Shown: positions 42,326 through 48,938 of the stretch, one piece after another
How positions within the stretch are numbered: the stretch's first letter is position 1
Layout: the number at the start of each line of letters is the position of its first letter
Assembly (NCBI GenBank): GCA_022827095.1
Contig: JAJDTP010000017.1
Coordinates: 1 to 64,000, forward strand
Direction of reading: 5' to 3'
Source of the DNA: Dehalococcoidia bacterium
GTDB lineage: Bacteria; Chloroflexota; Dehalococcoidia; Lucifugimonadales; UBA3495
DNA length: 64,000 nucleotides
Program-made: the position numbers and the translations under genes
The notes under the pieces: model-generated
What the model was told of the DNA's origin: nothing
The model's database searches: none
Seen by the model: the letters and a program-made list of their open reading frames with translations, nothing else

Positions 42326-42717
42326 AAAAGTATCGAGCCCCCGTATAGCAAAGAATGAGACCCGGAGGCATTATCTTTGCGCGACGCGGTAGATTCAACC
42401 CGCCGGTGTACTTGTTGGCGCGGGCTGCCGGGCCCGTCGGCAGGGGTACATCGGGCAGGTTCCGTTCGAGGCCACACTCGGGCTCGGGTGTATTGCAGCG
42501 CCTGTTACTGGATCAGCCAGGATGTATAGGGAAATTAGCGAAGTTAGCGTTAAATTGTAATTTGCCTAATTTTGCTATATTTGGTCGCTATTCAACGGAT
42601 TTGTAACCCGTATGCGCGTGAGGACGGCGTCTACTGCCGGACTGGTCCGCAATTGTCTAATCGCCGTTTTGGGAACCGGTTTGCCATTCCTGATCACTAT
42701 GTCCGGCCGACTGAATT
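42326..42717. other. Gene-free space
   Basis: No gene, tRNA or clear promoter is seen. A short AT-rich patch near 42530-42590 includes the palindromic AAATTGTAATTT. Further right is a family B repeat. Confidence 0.4.
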
Positions 42718-42868
42718 AGGAGTTACGCAGTTGAAATTCCACGCCCGTCACTCCGGCGAAGGCCGGAGTCCAGAAGTCGCAGTGTGAAAGGACCGGAACG
42801 ATGATTAACGATTTCGGTCATTGGATTCCGGCGAAAGCCGGAATGACGGTCCCAACTGCGTAAGTCCT
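42718..42868. repeat. Repeat family B element, copy 2
   Basis: 151 bp between AGGAGTTACGCAGTTG (42718-42733) and CAACTGCGTAAGTCCT (42853-42868). Internal arms CACTCCGGCGAAGGCCGGAG and TTCCGGCGAAAGCCGGAATG are themselves palindromic. It lies beside the 3' end of the virus-like module. Confidence 0.7.
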
Positions 42869-42927
42869 ATAACAATCCGGGAGGTAAAGCGACTTCCTGA
42901 TTGAACCAACTGTCCGGAGCGGTCGGG

Positions 42928-43872
42928 TTAGTCATCTTTCAACTGTGTCAACAGAGGCACCGCCCGCTTCGCCATGGCGTGATATTCGGTCGAAGACTCG
43001 ATACCCATGGCGCGCAGACCGGCGGCGCGGGCAGCCGCGACGGTGGAGCCCGAACCCATGAACGGGTCCAGTATGGTTCCGGTGCCCATCGGCAGCGCGG
43101 CCCTCGTCAGTTGTCGCATCAGCCGCTGCGGCTTCAGTGACGGGTGCGGAGCGATCTCCCGCTCAACCTTTCCTGCCGGGGGGCAGACGATCACGTCCCA
43201 AAACGGCTGCTCTTCCGAGATGCGCCGCAGTCCACCAACTCCCCACCTGCGCAGGTTGTCCTGAACCCGGCCCTCCACGGGTTTGCGGAACAGACCCCAC
43301 GGTTCCCAGCCCGAGCGTGGCATCACCGAGACATCGGGAAACTCCTCGTGAGCGCCCTTCGGGCGGTCTCCGCCGCGCAGGGTCTTGACGATGCGCACGA
43401 TCTCCCCGCGCTTTTCAAAACCCGACGACATCATCGGACCGTAAACGTGATGCGAAAGGAGGGGATTGGTGGCGATGAACACGTGCGCGCCCGGAACCAG
43501 CGCCTTCATCAACAGCGGCGCCAATCGAGTGAAGAACCGTTCCAGCTCCTCTTCATCGCCGGGCGTCAGCACCGTGAAGCGCGGGACTGGGCTGCGTCGT
43601 GCGCCGTCGAAACTCGGCGGGATGCGCCACACGCCGCCGTTGCCGGTTTGCCGCTTGTGCAGTTGGTCGGACCGGTACTCGACCAGTCCGTAGGGAGGGT
43701 CCGTGACGACGGCGTGGATTGATGACGGCTCGGCCATTTCCAGCCAATCGAAAGCGTCGGCCAATACCAGGTCGGTGTCGATGTCCGCTTCGGAACCAGA
43801 CAAACAATCGGTGGTCCGGTCCGTCGGCTTCAGGGTATCGGCGAAGTTATCCGGTTCCGGTTGGATGGCCAT
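42928..43872 (-). CDS. Beta-class DNA methyltransferase (N4-C or N6-A)
   Basis: 314 aa. The catalytic DPPY motif (VVTDPPYGLVEY, about residues 56-67) comes before the AdoMet-binding motif (LDPFMGSGSTVAAA, near 270), the order of beta-class amino-methyltransferases. PHPSLKPQRLMRQL precedes the latter as usual. It would modify cytosine N4 or adenine N6 in a short site. No restriction enzyme is adjacent; the neighbours are a phage portal and terminase, so it probably protects or marks packaged DNA, or is a phage-type orphan enzyme. The ATG at 43872 has GGAGGTG upstream. Confidence 0.88.
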   Translation of the reverse strand: MAIQPEPDNFADTLKPTDRTTDCLSGSEADIDTDLVLADAFDWLEMAEPSSIHAVVTDPPYGLVEYRSDQLHKRQTGNGGVWRIPPSFDGARRSPVPRFTVLTPGDEEELERFFTRLAPLLMKALVPGAHVFIATNPLLSHHVYGPMMSSGFEKRGEIVRIVKTLRGGDRPKGAHEEFPDVSVMPRSGWEPWGLFRKPVEGRVQDNLRRWGVGGLRRISEEQPFWDVIVCPPAGKVEREIAPHPSLKPQRLMRQLTRAALPMGTGTILDPFMGSGSTVAAARAAGLRAMGIESSTEYHAMAKRAVPLLTQLKDD

Positions 43873-43920
43873 GAGCACCTCCCGGCGCGCCGCTAGAATA
43901 TCCCAGGGGGTTGGGACTGT

Positions 43921-45156
43921 CTATCGCTCGGCCGGCCCGTCGCCCCACGGCACCTCCGCCAGGTTCCGCTCCCGGCGCACCTCGTTGATGGTGAGCACGC
44001 CCCGATCCAGCAGCGCCGACTCCCGCTGCACGCGGTTGTTCTCGTCCTCCTGCAGCGCCTCGATGGCCGACAGGTCGAACTCCACCGTCAGCTGCGGGTA
44101 GCCCAGCTTGGGCAGCAGCATCCGGTTCAGCTGTTCCTCCAGGAACCGCACCTCCGGCACGATGGTGTTGCGCCAGAACATGCGCTCCGACGCCTGCACG
44201 TTGGCGTAGGTGGCCCGCTCGAAGTCGCCCAGCAGCAGCTTGGGCACGCCATACGTTCGGCTGACCTCCTCCAGGCTCCAGCGCAGGCCCTGGATGAAGT
44301 CGATGTCCCGGTGGGACAGGCCCAGCGTCTTCACGTCCCGCACCGCCGACGCCACCGCCGGCCGGTTGGCGTTGGTCGAACCCTGGTGGCGCATCTCCCA
44401 CCGGGTGTAGAACTCCTCCAGCTCCGTCTCGTTCATCTCCTCGTCGGTCAGCAGCAGGAAGTCGGGCCGCGCCGAGTTGCGCAGCAGGTGCCGGTTGAAC
44501 CGCAGCCCCTCGTGCCCCATGTCCGCCGAGAGCCGCGCCGGCGCCAGCGGCGACAGGCCGGCCAGCTCCTCCAGCGGGTTGAAGTAGCGCAGCCACACGA
44601 TCTCCTCGGTCGTGTAGGCCACCGGCTCAGCGACCCCGCGGTACACGAACCCCCGCACGTAGCGCCGCCGGTCCGGGATGACGACCATCCGGTCGGGACG
44701 CAGGGGCCACAGCTCCGCCTGCCCGCCCTCGTCCCGCTCGATGGCCCAGAAGGCCGCGCCCCACAGGCACAGGTGCGTCTCCGTCGCCCGCCACAGGTCG
44801 GCCCGCGTGTGCCACGGGTTCACCCGATCCAGCAGCCGCGCCGCCGGATGCGACGCCTCCACCGCCGTCCGGCGTCCGCCCGACTCGCCGGTGCGGTACA
44901 CCCGCAGCGGCGGCCGGGTCAACGCGTCGGCCCTCAATTTGATCGCCGCGTACACCGACGGCGACGTCGCCATGTACCGTCCGTACTCCGGCCGAGCCCA
45001 GCCGCCGCCGGCGTCAGTCGCCAGGCCGGCCATCCGCTCCTCCGCCGGCAGCCGGTCCGCCCGCGCCGCCCTATTGGCCCGTTGCACTACCCTGGTATCC
45101 GTCGCCACGCGCCGGCCGACCCCAACGGAGCGCAGCATCTTGCCCAGTTTCACCAT
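43921..45156 (-). CDS. HK97-family phage portal protein
   Basis: 411 aa, full length for the family. SPSVYAAIKLRADALTRPPLRVYR, LLDRVNPWHTRADLWRATETHL, LWGAAFWAIERD, WPLRPDRMVVIPD, IVWLRYFNPLEELAGLSPL, and the C-terminal YGVPKLLLGDFERATYANV are standard HK97-type portal segments. Portals form the dodecameric DNA channel of a capsid. No frameshift is seen, so it looks functional. It follows the terminase by 60 bp; a protease and capsid gene would be expected next, but a methyltransferase is found instead. Confidence 0.9.
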   Translation of the reverse strand: MVKLGKMLRSVGVGRRVATDTRVVQRANRAARADRLPAEERMAGLATDAGGGWARPEYGRYMATSPSVYAAIKLRADALTRPPLRVYRTGESGGRRTAVEASHPAARLLDRVNPWHTRADLWRATETHLCLWGAAFWAIERDEGGQAELWPLRPDRMVVIPDRRRYVRGFVYRGVAEPVAYTTEEIVWLRYFNPLEELAGLSPLAPARLSADMGHEGLRFNRHLLRNSARPDFLLLTDEEMNETELEEFYTRWEMRHQGSTNANRPAVASAVRDVKTLGLSHRDIDFIQGLRWSLEEVSRTYGVPKLLLGDFERATYANVQASERMFWRNTIVPEVRFLEEQLNRMLLPKLGYPQLTVEFDLSAIEALQEDENNRVQRESALLDRGVLTINEVRRERNLAEVPWGDGPAER

Positions 45157-45179
45157 TTCCCTTCTTCTCCTGATAATCC

Positions 45180-45207
45180 GCTAATCCCGAAAATCCTGCT
45201 TCTGACC
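45180..45207. repeat. Short AT-containing repeat between terminase and portal
   Basis: CTAATCCCGAAAATCCTGCT followed by TCTGAC matches the repeat unit that is translated inside the terminase N-terminus (46560-46712). It lies in the 60-bp gap before the portal gene. Confidence 0.6.
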
Positions 45208-45216
45208 CACTCCTTA

Positions 45217-46755
45217 TTAAAGGAACAGGTCCCGCAGCCACCGCGGCATCTCGGCCGGCTGCTCCGTGTCCAGGAAGGCCAGCATCAGCGCGTCGGCCTT
45301 GTCCGGCGACGGCAGCCCGCGCCGCTTCATGTCCTCCTTGCTCTCCATCAGCACCTTGCCCCGGCTGTTGTACCGATACCGCAGCGACGCCAGCTCGGCG
45401 ATCAGCTCCGCGTCCCGGGGGATGCGGATGCTGTGCTCGCGGAACCGCCGCGCCAGCGTCCAGTAACCCTCCGCTCGCAGGTTCGCGCAGACCACCGCCT
45501 CCCGTATCGGCGAGTTGCTCCCGTTGATGCCCTGCACCGGCGCGCCCTCGTTCCGCAGCTTGTCCACCACGCCGGCGCCCATGCCCACTTCGTCCACGTT
45601 GACGCCCGACGCGTCCAGCGCCAGGGCGGTGTTCCGCACCCGGCCGGCCAGGTCCTCGGTGTCAATGCCGTGAAACACCCGCACGTCCACCACCACGTCC
45701 CCGCGCCGCGCCATGATCACGCTGCGGTCGACGCCGAACCGCGCCACGTCCACGCCCAGGATCACCGGCTCGTACCCGCCCGTCGCCGCCGGAACCTCTC
45801 CCAGCGGATACGTCGCGTCGTCGATGTCCGAGATGGCGATCAGGTTGTCCTCGCCCCGGTCCGGGAACTCCCCCATCACCCGCGCCTTGAACATCTCGCT
45901 GTTCTCGCCCCACATCGCCCGCCGCTCTTCCACCCACGCCGGCGTGGTCAGGCCGGGGATGACGATATCGCCCGCCGCCACGTTGGGCGACTCCAGCGCC
46001 GACATCGTGATCGTCTCGTAGATGCCCCGCTCCCGGTGAAAGGCCCGGTGGAACCCGCCCGACGTGGTCGTCGGGTTCCCGATCAGCAGCAGCGTCGGAC
46101 GCGCCGACGTCATCACCGCCTCCACCGCCTCGTAGATCGGCTCGGCGACCCCCTCCGCCTCGTCCACCACCACCAGCATGTTCTCGCAGTGGAACCCCTG
46201 GAACTGGTCCGCCTCGCTGGCCGACAGTCCCATGGCGTAGCGGTCCTCCGCCACCTCCCACCGCGTGTCCAGCATCGTGCCGCCCAGCGTGTCCGACGCG
46301 TTACGGTACAGCCGGTGGATCTGCCGCCACAGCACGTGGCGCACCTGCCGGAACGTCGGCGCCGTGCTCAGCGCGATGGCCGGATCATGAGCGTGCACGT
46401 ACCAGAGCACGGCCACGGCGGCGGTGAAGTCCTTGCCCAGCCCGTTGCCCGATTTCACCGCCACCCGACGCTCCCGCTCCACCGCCCGCAGCACCTCCTC
46501 CTGCTTGCTCCAAAGCCTCACGCCCAATGTGTCCGACGCGAACCGCACCGGACCATTGTCTGAAGCAGGATTTTCAGGATTATAGGATTTACCGGATGAG
46601 CGAAAATCCCGAAAATCCTCAAATCCGGCAAATCCTGCTTCAGACTGACCGGATTCACCGGATGAGCGGAAATCCCGAAAATCCCCAAATCCGGCAAATC
46701 CTGCATCAGACGATTTCGAGACGGCTACAACAACGTCCGTCCCATACCGCCCCAC
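45217..46755 (-). CDS. Phage terminase large subunit with repeat-derived N-terminus
   Basis: 512 aa. ATPase: VAVKSGNGLGKDF is a Walker A-like loop and MLVVVDEAEG the Walker B, followed by LLIGNPTTTSGGFH (motif III). The nuclease domain starts at ILGVDVARFGVDRS and includes DEVGMGAGVVD and DKADALMLAFL. It would drive packaging and cut DNA. The first 67 residues contain two copies of a GFAGF-DFRDFRSSG unit encoded by intergenic-type repeat DNA. Translation from GTG at 46755, adjacent to the preceding stop (TAAGTG), reads through them; a later start near codon 69 is possible. Confidence 0.9.
   Translation of the reverse strand: MGRYGTDVVVAVSKSSDAGFAGFGDFRDFRSSGESGQSEAGFAGFEDFRDFRSSGKSYNPENPASDNGPVRFASDTLGVRLWSKQEEVLRAVERERRVAVKSGNGLGKDFTAAVAVLWYVHAHDPAIALSTAPTFRQVRHVLWRQIHRLYRNASDTLGGTMLDTRWEVAEDRYAMGLSASEADQFQGFHCENMLVVVDEAEGVAEPIYEAVEAVMTSARPTLLLIGNPTTTSGGFHRAFHRERGIYETITMSALESPNVAAGDIVIPGLTTPAWVEERRAMWGENSEMFKARVMGEFPDRGEDNLIAISDIDDATYPLGEVPAATGGYEPVILGVDVARFGVDRSVIMARRGDVVVDVRVFHGIDTEDLAGRVRNTALALDASGVNVDEVGMGAGVVDKLRNEGAPVQGINGSNSPIREAVVCANLRAEGYWTLARRFREHSIRIPRDAELIAELASLRYRYNSRGKVLMESKEDMKRRGLPSPDKADALMLAFLDTEQPAEMPRWLRDLFL
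46560..46712. repeat. Tandem/dispersed repeat inside the terminase 5' end
   Basis: Two nearly identical units containing CGAAAATCC(T/C)CAAATCCGG and CAAATCCTGC(T/A)TCAGAC, plus a third degenerate unit at the left. The same unit occurs between terminase and portal. It is in frame with the terminase gene and adds a Gly/Phe/Arg-rich peptide. Confidence 0.75.
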
Positions 46756-47007
46756 TTACCGCGCCGCACCCGTGCCGGAGCCGGACCCCGGCCGCCGGCG
46801 CACCGCGGCCACCGACGCCAGCCGGCGCCTCGCCTCCTCGGAGTTGATCGGCGCCGCCGCCGGCTGCACGTTCGTCCCTCCCGCCAAACCCGCAGGCGGG
46901 CTGAACAGGAAGCCGCAGTCCAGGCAGCGGTACACCGTGTGGTCTTCCCCGTCCAGTCGGGCCAGTTCCAGCAGTCGGTCGGAATTGCAACGACGACAGA
47001 TCAACAC
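46756..47007 (-). CDS. Zinc-ribbon protein at head of the packaging module
   Basis: 83 aa from GTG 47007, with GAGGTGA upstream. Cys4 and Cys7 (CRRC) and a second pair about 24 residues later (CLDC) form a zinc ribbon; the C-terminal half is basic and Gly/Arg-rich. It could bind DNA or act with the terminase in recognition, the role of a small terminase subunit. That role is inferred from gene order. It is the first gene after a near-consensus promoter. Confidence 0.65.
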   Translation of the reverse strand: MLICRRCNSDRLLELARLDGEDHTVYRCLDCGFLFSPPAGLAGGTNVQPAAAPINSEEARRRLASVAAVRRRPGSGSGTGAAR

Positions 47008-47063
47008 TATTCACCTCTTTCCTGTGGCCGGAAATTGCGGATTGGCAGGCCACACCAGACCAC

Positions 47064-47091
47064 TCTATAGAACTAACGTTCCATATGTCAA
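47064..47091 (-). promoter_or_regulatory. Near-consensus promoter of the packaging module
   Basis: On the minus strand TTGACA (47086-47091), 16-bp spacer, TATAGA (47064-47069). Transcription would start about 50 nt before the zinc-ribbon GTG. It lies just beyond a terminator, so the zinc-ribbon, terminase, portal and methyltransferase genes form a separate transcript. Confidence 0.75.
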
Positions 47092-47106
47092 CACCGTCGT
47101 GTCACC

Positions 47107-47138
47107 AAATAAAAAACCCCGCCGGGAAGCCGGCGGGG
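47107..47138 (-). terminator. Strong rho-independent terminator
   Basis: On the minus strand CCCCGCCGG, loop CTTC, CCGGCGGGG, then TTTTTTATTT. It ends the transcript of the small genes upstream (47166-48460). Confidence 0.92.
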
Positions 47139-47165
47139 CGTCTCTGCGGCGGCGGCGGAACCGGA

Positions 47166-47360
47166 CTAGCCCGGATTGTGCCGCTCGACGAACTCCACGA
47201 TGCGCGCGTCCAGCGATCCCTTCTGGTCGTCCAGCGTGCCGGCGTCGGCGAACGCCACCGCCAGGTGCGCGTCCCGTTGGATGTCTTCCCAGTCGGTCTC
47301 CAGCTCGAACTCGTCCCGCAGTTCTTCAAAAAGCTGGTCCAGCGAAGCCTTGTCGAACAT
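47166..47360 (-). CDS. 64-residue acidic helical protein
   Basis: The start at 47360 has GGAGG about ten bases upstream. The product (MFDKASLDQLFEELRDEFELE, then DLDARIVEFVERHN-like helices) is strongly acidic and helical, with no membrane segment. It lies between a family A repeat and the terminator, as last gene of the small-gene unit. No family recognised; acidic DNA mimic or scaffold-like roles are conceivable but not shown. Confidence 0.6.
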   Translation of the reverse strand: MFDKASLDQLFEELRDEFELETDWEDIQRDAHLAVAFADAGTLDDQKGSLDARIVEFVERHNPG

Positions 47361-47530
47361 ATCGGTTTTGTTACCTCCTCCGGTTGGTCGGCGACCCTGC
47401 GGTTGAGCCGCCCCGTGCCACTCCGCCGCACAGGTCTCCCCGTGCTGACCCAACCCGATCTCCGGCGCGCGTGGCAGCAGACGGTATATTACTCCCATTC
47501 ATCGCCGGGGGCAAGCGGCCCCCATCGCCG

Positions 47531-47661
47531 GCGTACCCGGTTTGTCATTGCGAGCGCAGCGTGGCAATCTCGTTGCGGCTAGGATAGTCGCTGCACCAAC
47601 GGGATTGCCACGTCGCTTCGCTCCTCGCAATGACAGGTTTGAGGAAACTGGGTACGCATGA
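47531..47661. repeat. Complete copy of repeat family A
   Basis: 131 bp from GCGTACCCGGTTT (47531-47543) to AAACTGGGTACGCATGA (47645-47661). The core has both arms: CATTGCGAGCGCAGCGTGGC and CACGTCGCTTCGCTCCTCGC. It separates two genes of the small-gene unit; the 307-bp space 47361-47667 holds nothing else. Confidence 0.8.
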
Positions 47662-47667
47662 AGCCGA

Positions 47668-48033
47668 CTAGTCCGCCGCCGGGTCGGGTACCGGTTCGGT
47701 AGGCGTCAGGATGACGCCGCCCGTCTGTCCGTCGTGGCGGTGACGCATCACCAGGTCCACCCGCTCGTGCAGCGCCCGCAGCGAACCGCGGATTTCACCC
47801 ACCTGCTCCCGCAGACCGGCGATTTGCGTTCGCAGGTCGATTACCTGTTCCTCCAGACGCTCCACGCGGACGGTAAGGGCGGCAATCGCTTCGCGCAGGC
47901 CGTTGATGTCGCCCTGAATCCGGCCCACCAGGAACATCAGCCGCAGCACCGCGCCCAGCAGCGCCAGCAGCAGCAGACTCTGAAAGGCCATGAAGGCGTA
48001 CAGAATATAGGCGTTCGCGGTAACCTCGCTCAT
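47668..48033 (-). CDS. Membrane-anchored coiled-coil protein
   Basis: 121 aa. One N-terminal helix (about residues 8-34), then a heptad-rich coiled coil (REAIAALTVRVERLEEQVIDL, GLREQVGEIRGSLRALHERV) and a Pro-rich end. The layout is like small membrane-tethered spacers in phage lysis or membrane scaffolds. GGGAGATAAG precedes the ATG. It is third in the small-gene unit; function unknown. Confidence 0.65.
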   Translation of the reverse strand: MSEVTANAYILYAFMAFQSLLLLALLGAVLRLMFLVGRIQGDINGLREAIAALTVRVERLEEQVIDLRTQIAGLREQVGEIRGSLRALHERVDLVMRHRHDGQTGGVILTPTEPVPDPAAD

Positions 48034-48080
48034 CGCTGCTTATCTCCCTGGATCTGCGCGCAGTTTAGCACACGGCCCCG

Positions 48081-48311
48081 TCACCCCAATCCTCGCCCGT
48101 TCCGCCGCGCCAGCCCAATCCCACCGGCAAACCCCAGCAGCGCCCCCACCGCCCCTTTCACCATCCAATCCGCCAGCGCGATGAGCTGCTTCTGCGCCGG
48201 CGTCAACTCCGGCCCGGACACCCAGGCCTGCCACGCCATGCCGACGCTGCCCAGCAGCACCAAGCCTACCATCGTAACCAATATCGCGAGAGGCAGCGCG
48301 TTGCCGCTCAT
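48081..48311 (-). CDS. 76-residue two-helix membrane protein (holin-like)
   Basis: Two membrane helices (about residues 7-30 and 50-68) are joined by a short loop (VSGPELTPAQKQLIALAD), with a basic C-terminus (ARRNGRG). Size and topology resemble class II holins, but this is only a topological similarity. The start ATG overlaps the stop of the 50-residue gene upstream (ATGA). Confidence 0.6.
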   Translation of the reverse strand: MSGNALPLAILVTMVGLVLLGSVGMAWQAWVSGPELTPAQKQLIALADWMVKGAVGALLGFAGGIGLARRNGRGLG

Positions 48312-48460
48312 TGCCGGCTTCCTTCCGACTCGCCGGGAGTGGCCGCGCTCTTCTTGCCCTGCTGCCAAAGGATGTACACCACGCCGCCGAAACCGCCCAG
48401 CAGCATCAGCAGTCCGATCACCGCCACCACCAGCAGGATTACTCCGATTGCCGTATCCAC
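48308..48460 (-). CDS. 50-residue single-helix membrane protein, GTG start
   Basis: GTG 48460 to TGA 48308, with GAGGTGA upstream. A strongly hydrophobic helix (IGVILLVVAVIGLLMLLGGF, about residues 5-24, continuing GVVYILW) is followed by a short charged tail (QQGKKSAATPGESEG). The four-base overlap with the next start indicates translational coupling. It is the first gene of the small-gene unit. Function unknown. Confidence 0.6.
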   Translation of the reverse strand: MDTAIGVILLVVAVIGLLMLLGGFGGVVYILWQQGKKSAATPGESEGSRQ

Positions 48461-48491
48461 AGCGTCACCTCATTTCGTGGTTGGTTCGCCT

Positions 48492-48520
48492 CAATTATAC
48501 CGCTTGCCTCCCCACGGGAT
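48492..48520 (-). promoter_or_regulatory. Promoter candidate for the small-gene unit
   Basis: A perfect TATAAT on the minus strand (48492-48497); 17 bp upstream the -35 position reads CAATCC, inside a family A repeat. The GTG start is about 30 bp downstream of the -10 box. Confidence 0.45.
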
Positions 48521-48592
48521 TGCCGCGTCGCTGTCGCCCCTCGCGATGACGAAGTGGCGGAGCCTGTCATTGCGAGCGCAGCGCGACAATCC
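48512..48592. repeat. Core of repeat family A without ends
   Basis: GATTGCCGCGTCGCTGTCGC to CATTGCGAGCGCAGCGCGAC: the two inverted arms of the family core; terminal ACGCGTACC sequences are missing. It overlaps the putative -35 region of the small-gene unit. Confidence 0.6.
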
Positions 48593-48596
48593 CGCA

Positions 48597-48631
48597 TCCC
48601 CATCCTGTCCATCCTGTCCATCGATGTAAAA
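48597..48631. repeat. Half copy of repeat family C
   Basis: ATCCTGTCCATCGATGTAAA-type arm, as at 25822-25951, but without its partner arm. Between it and 48917 no gene or strong promoter is seen. Confidence 0.55.
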
Positions 48632-48889
48632 CCTAAAAAATCGCCCAAATTGCCATCCTTTTGTAATACTCCCGTAATGTTGACGCCGCTAAAATGGCAA
48701 GCCAAGTCTGGAAATCTACCCAGCCGTCGCCCACGGCCGGCCAATGCCCGCCCCGCCGACGGCCTCACCACAAGGAGGTGTGAGCCCAAATACCTGCCAA
48801 AAGCCGCCCCACGCCCGCCCGCGGGCAATACCTACGAGCCCGCGCCACGCTGGGCCGAGGGCGCAACCAACAACTCAAAGTACCCAGAG

Positions 48890-48938
48890 GACAATCTCGA
48901 AAGGGAGATTTTGTCAAATGAGTAGAAAAACGAGAAAG
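48890..48938 (+). repeat. Conserved leader/signal-start block, copy 1
   Basis: GACAATCTCGAAAGGGAGAT leads into the ATG and the first codons MSRKTRK. An almost identical block lies at 54885-54931, and a weaker one before 52148. It contains the ribosome-binding site. Confidence 0.6.

Noticed and set aside
46560-46712. CRISPR array
   Set aside because: Repeats are few, unequal, contain no constant-length spacers, and are in frame with terminase; no cas genes are present.
42928-48460. Complete prophage
   Set aside because: Terminase and portal are present, but no integrase, capsid, protease, tail or lysin gene and no attachment-site pair could be found.
48744-48917. 58-residue upstream extension of the first FnIII protein
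   Set aside because: It is Pro-rich, lacks a signal peptide and precedes the conserved ribosome-binding site and MSRKTRK start at 48918.
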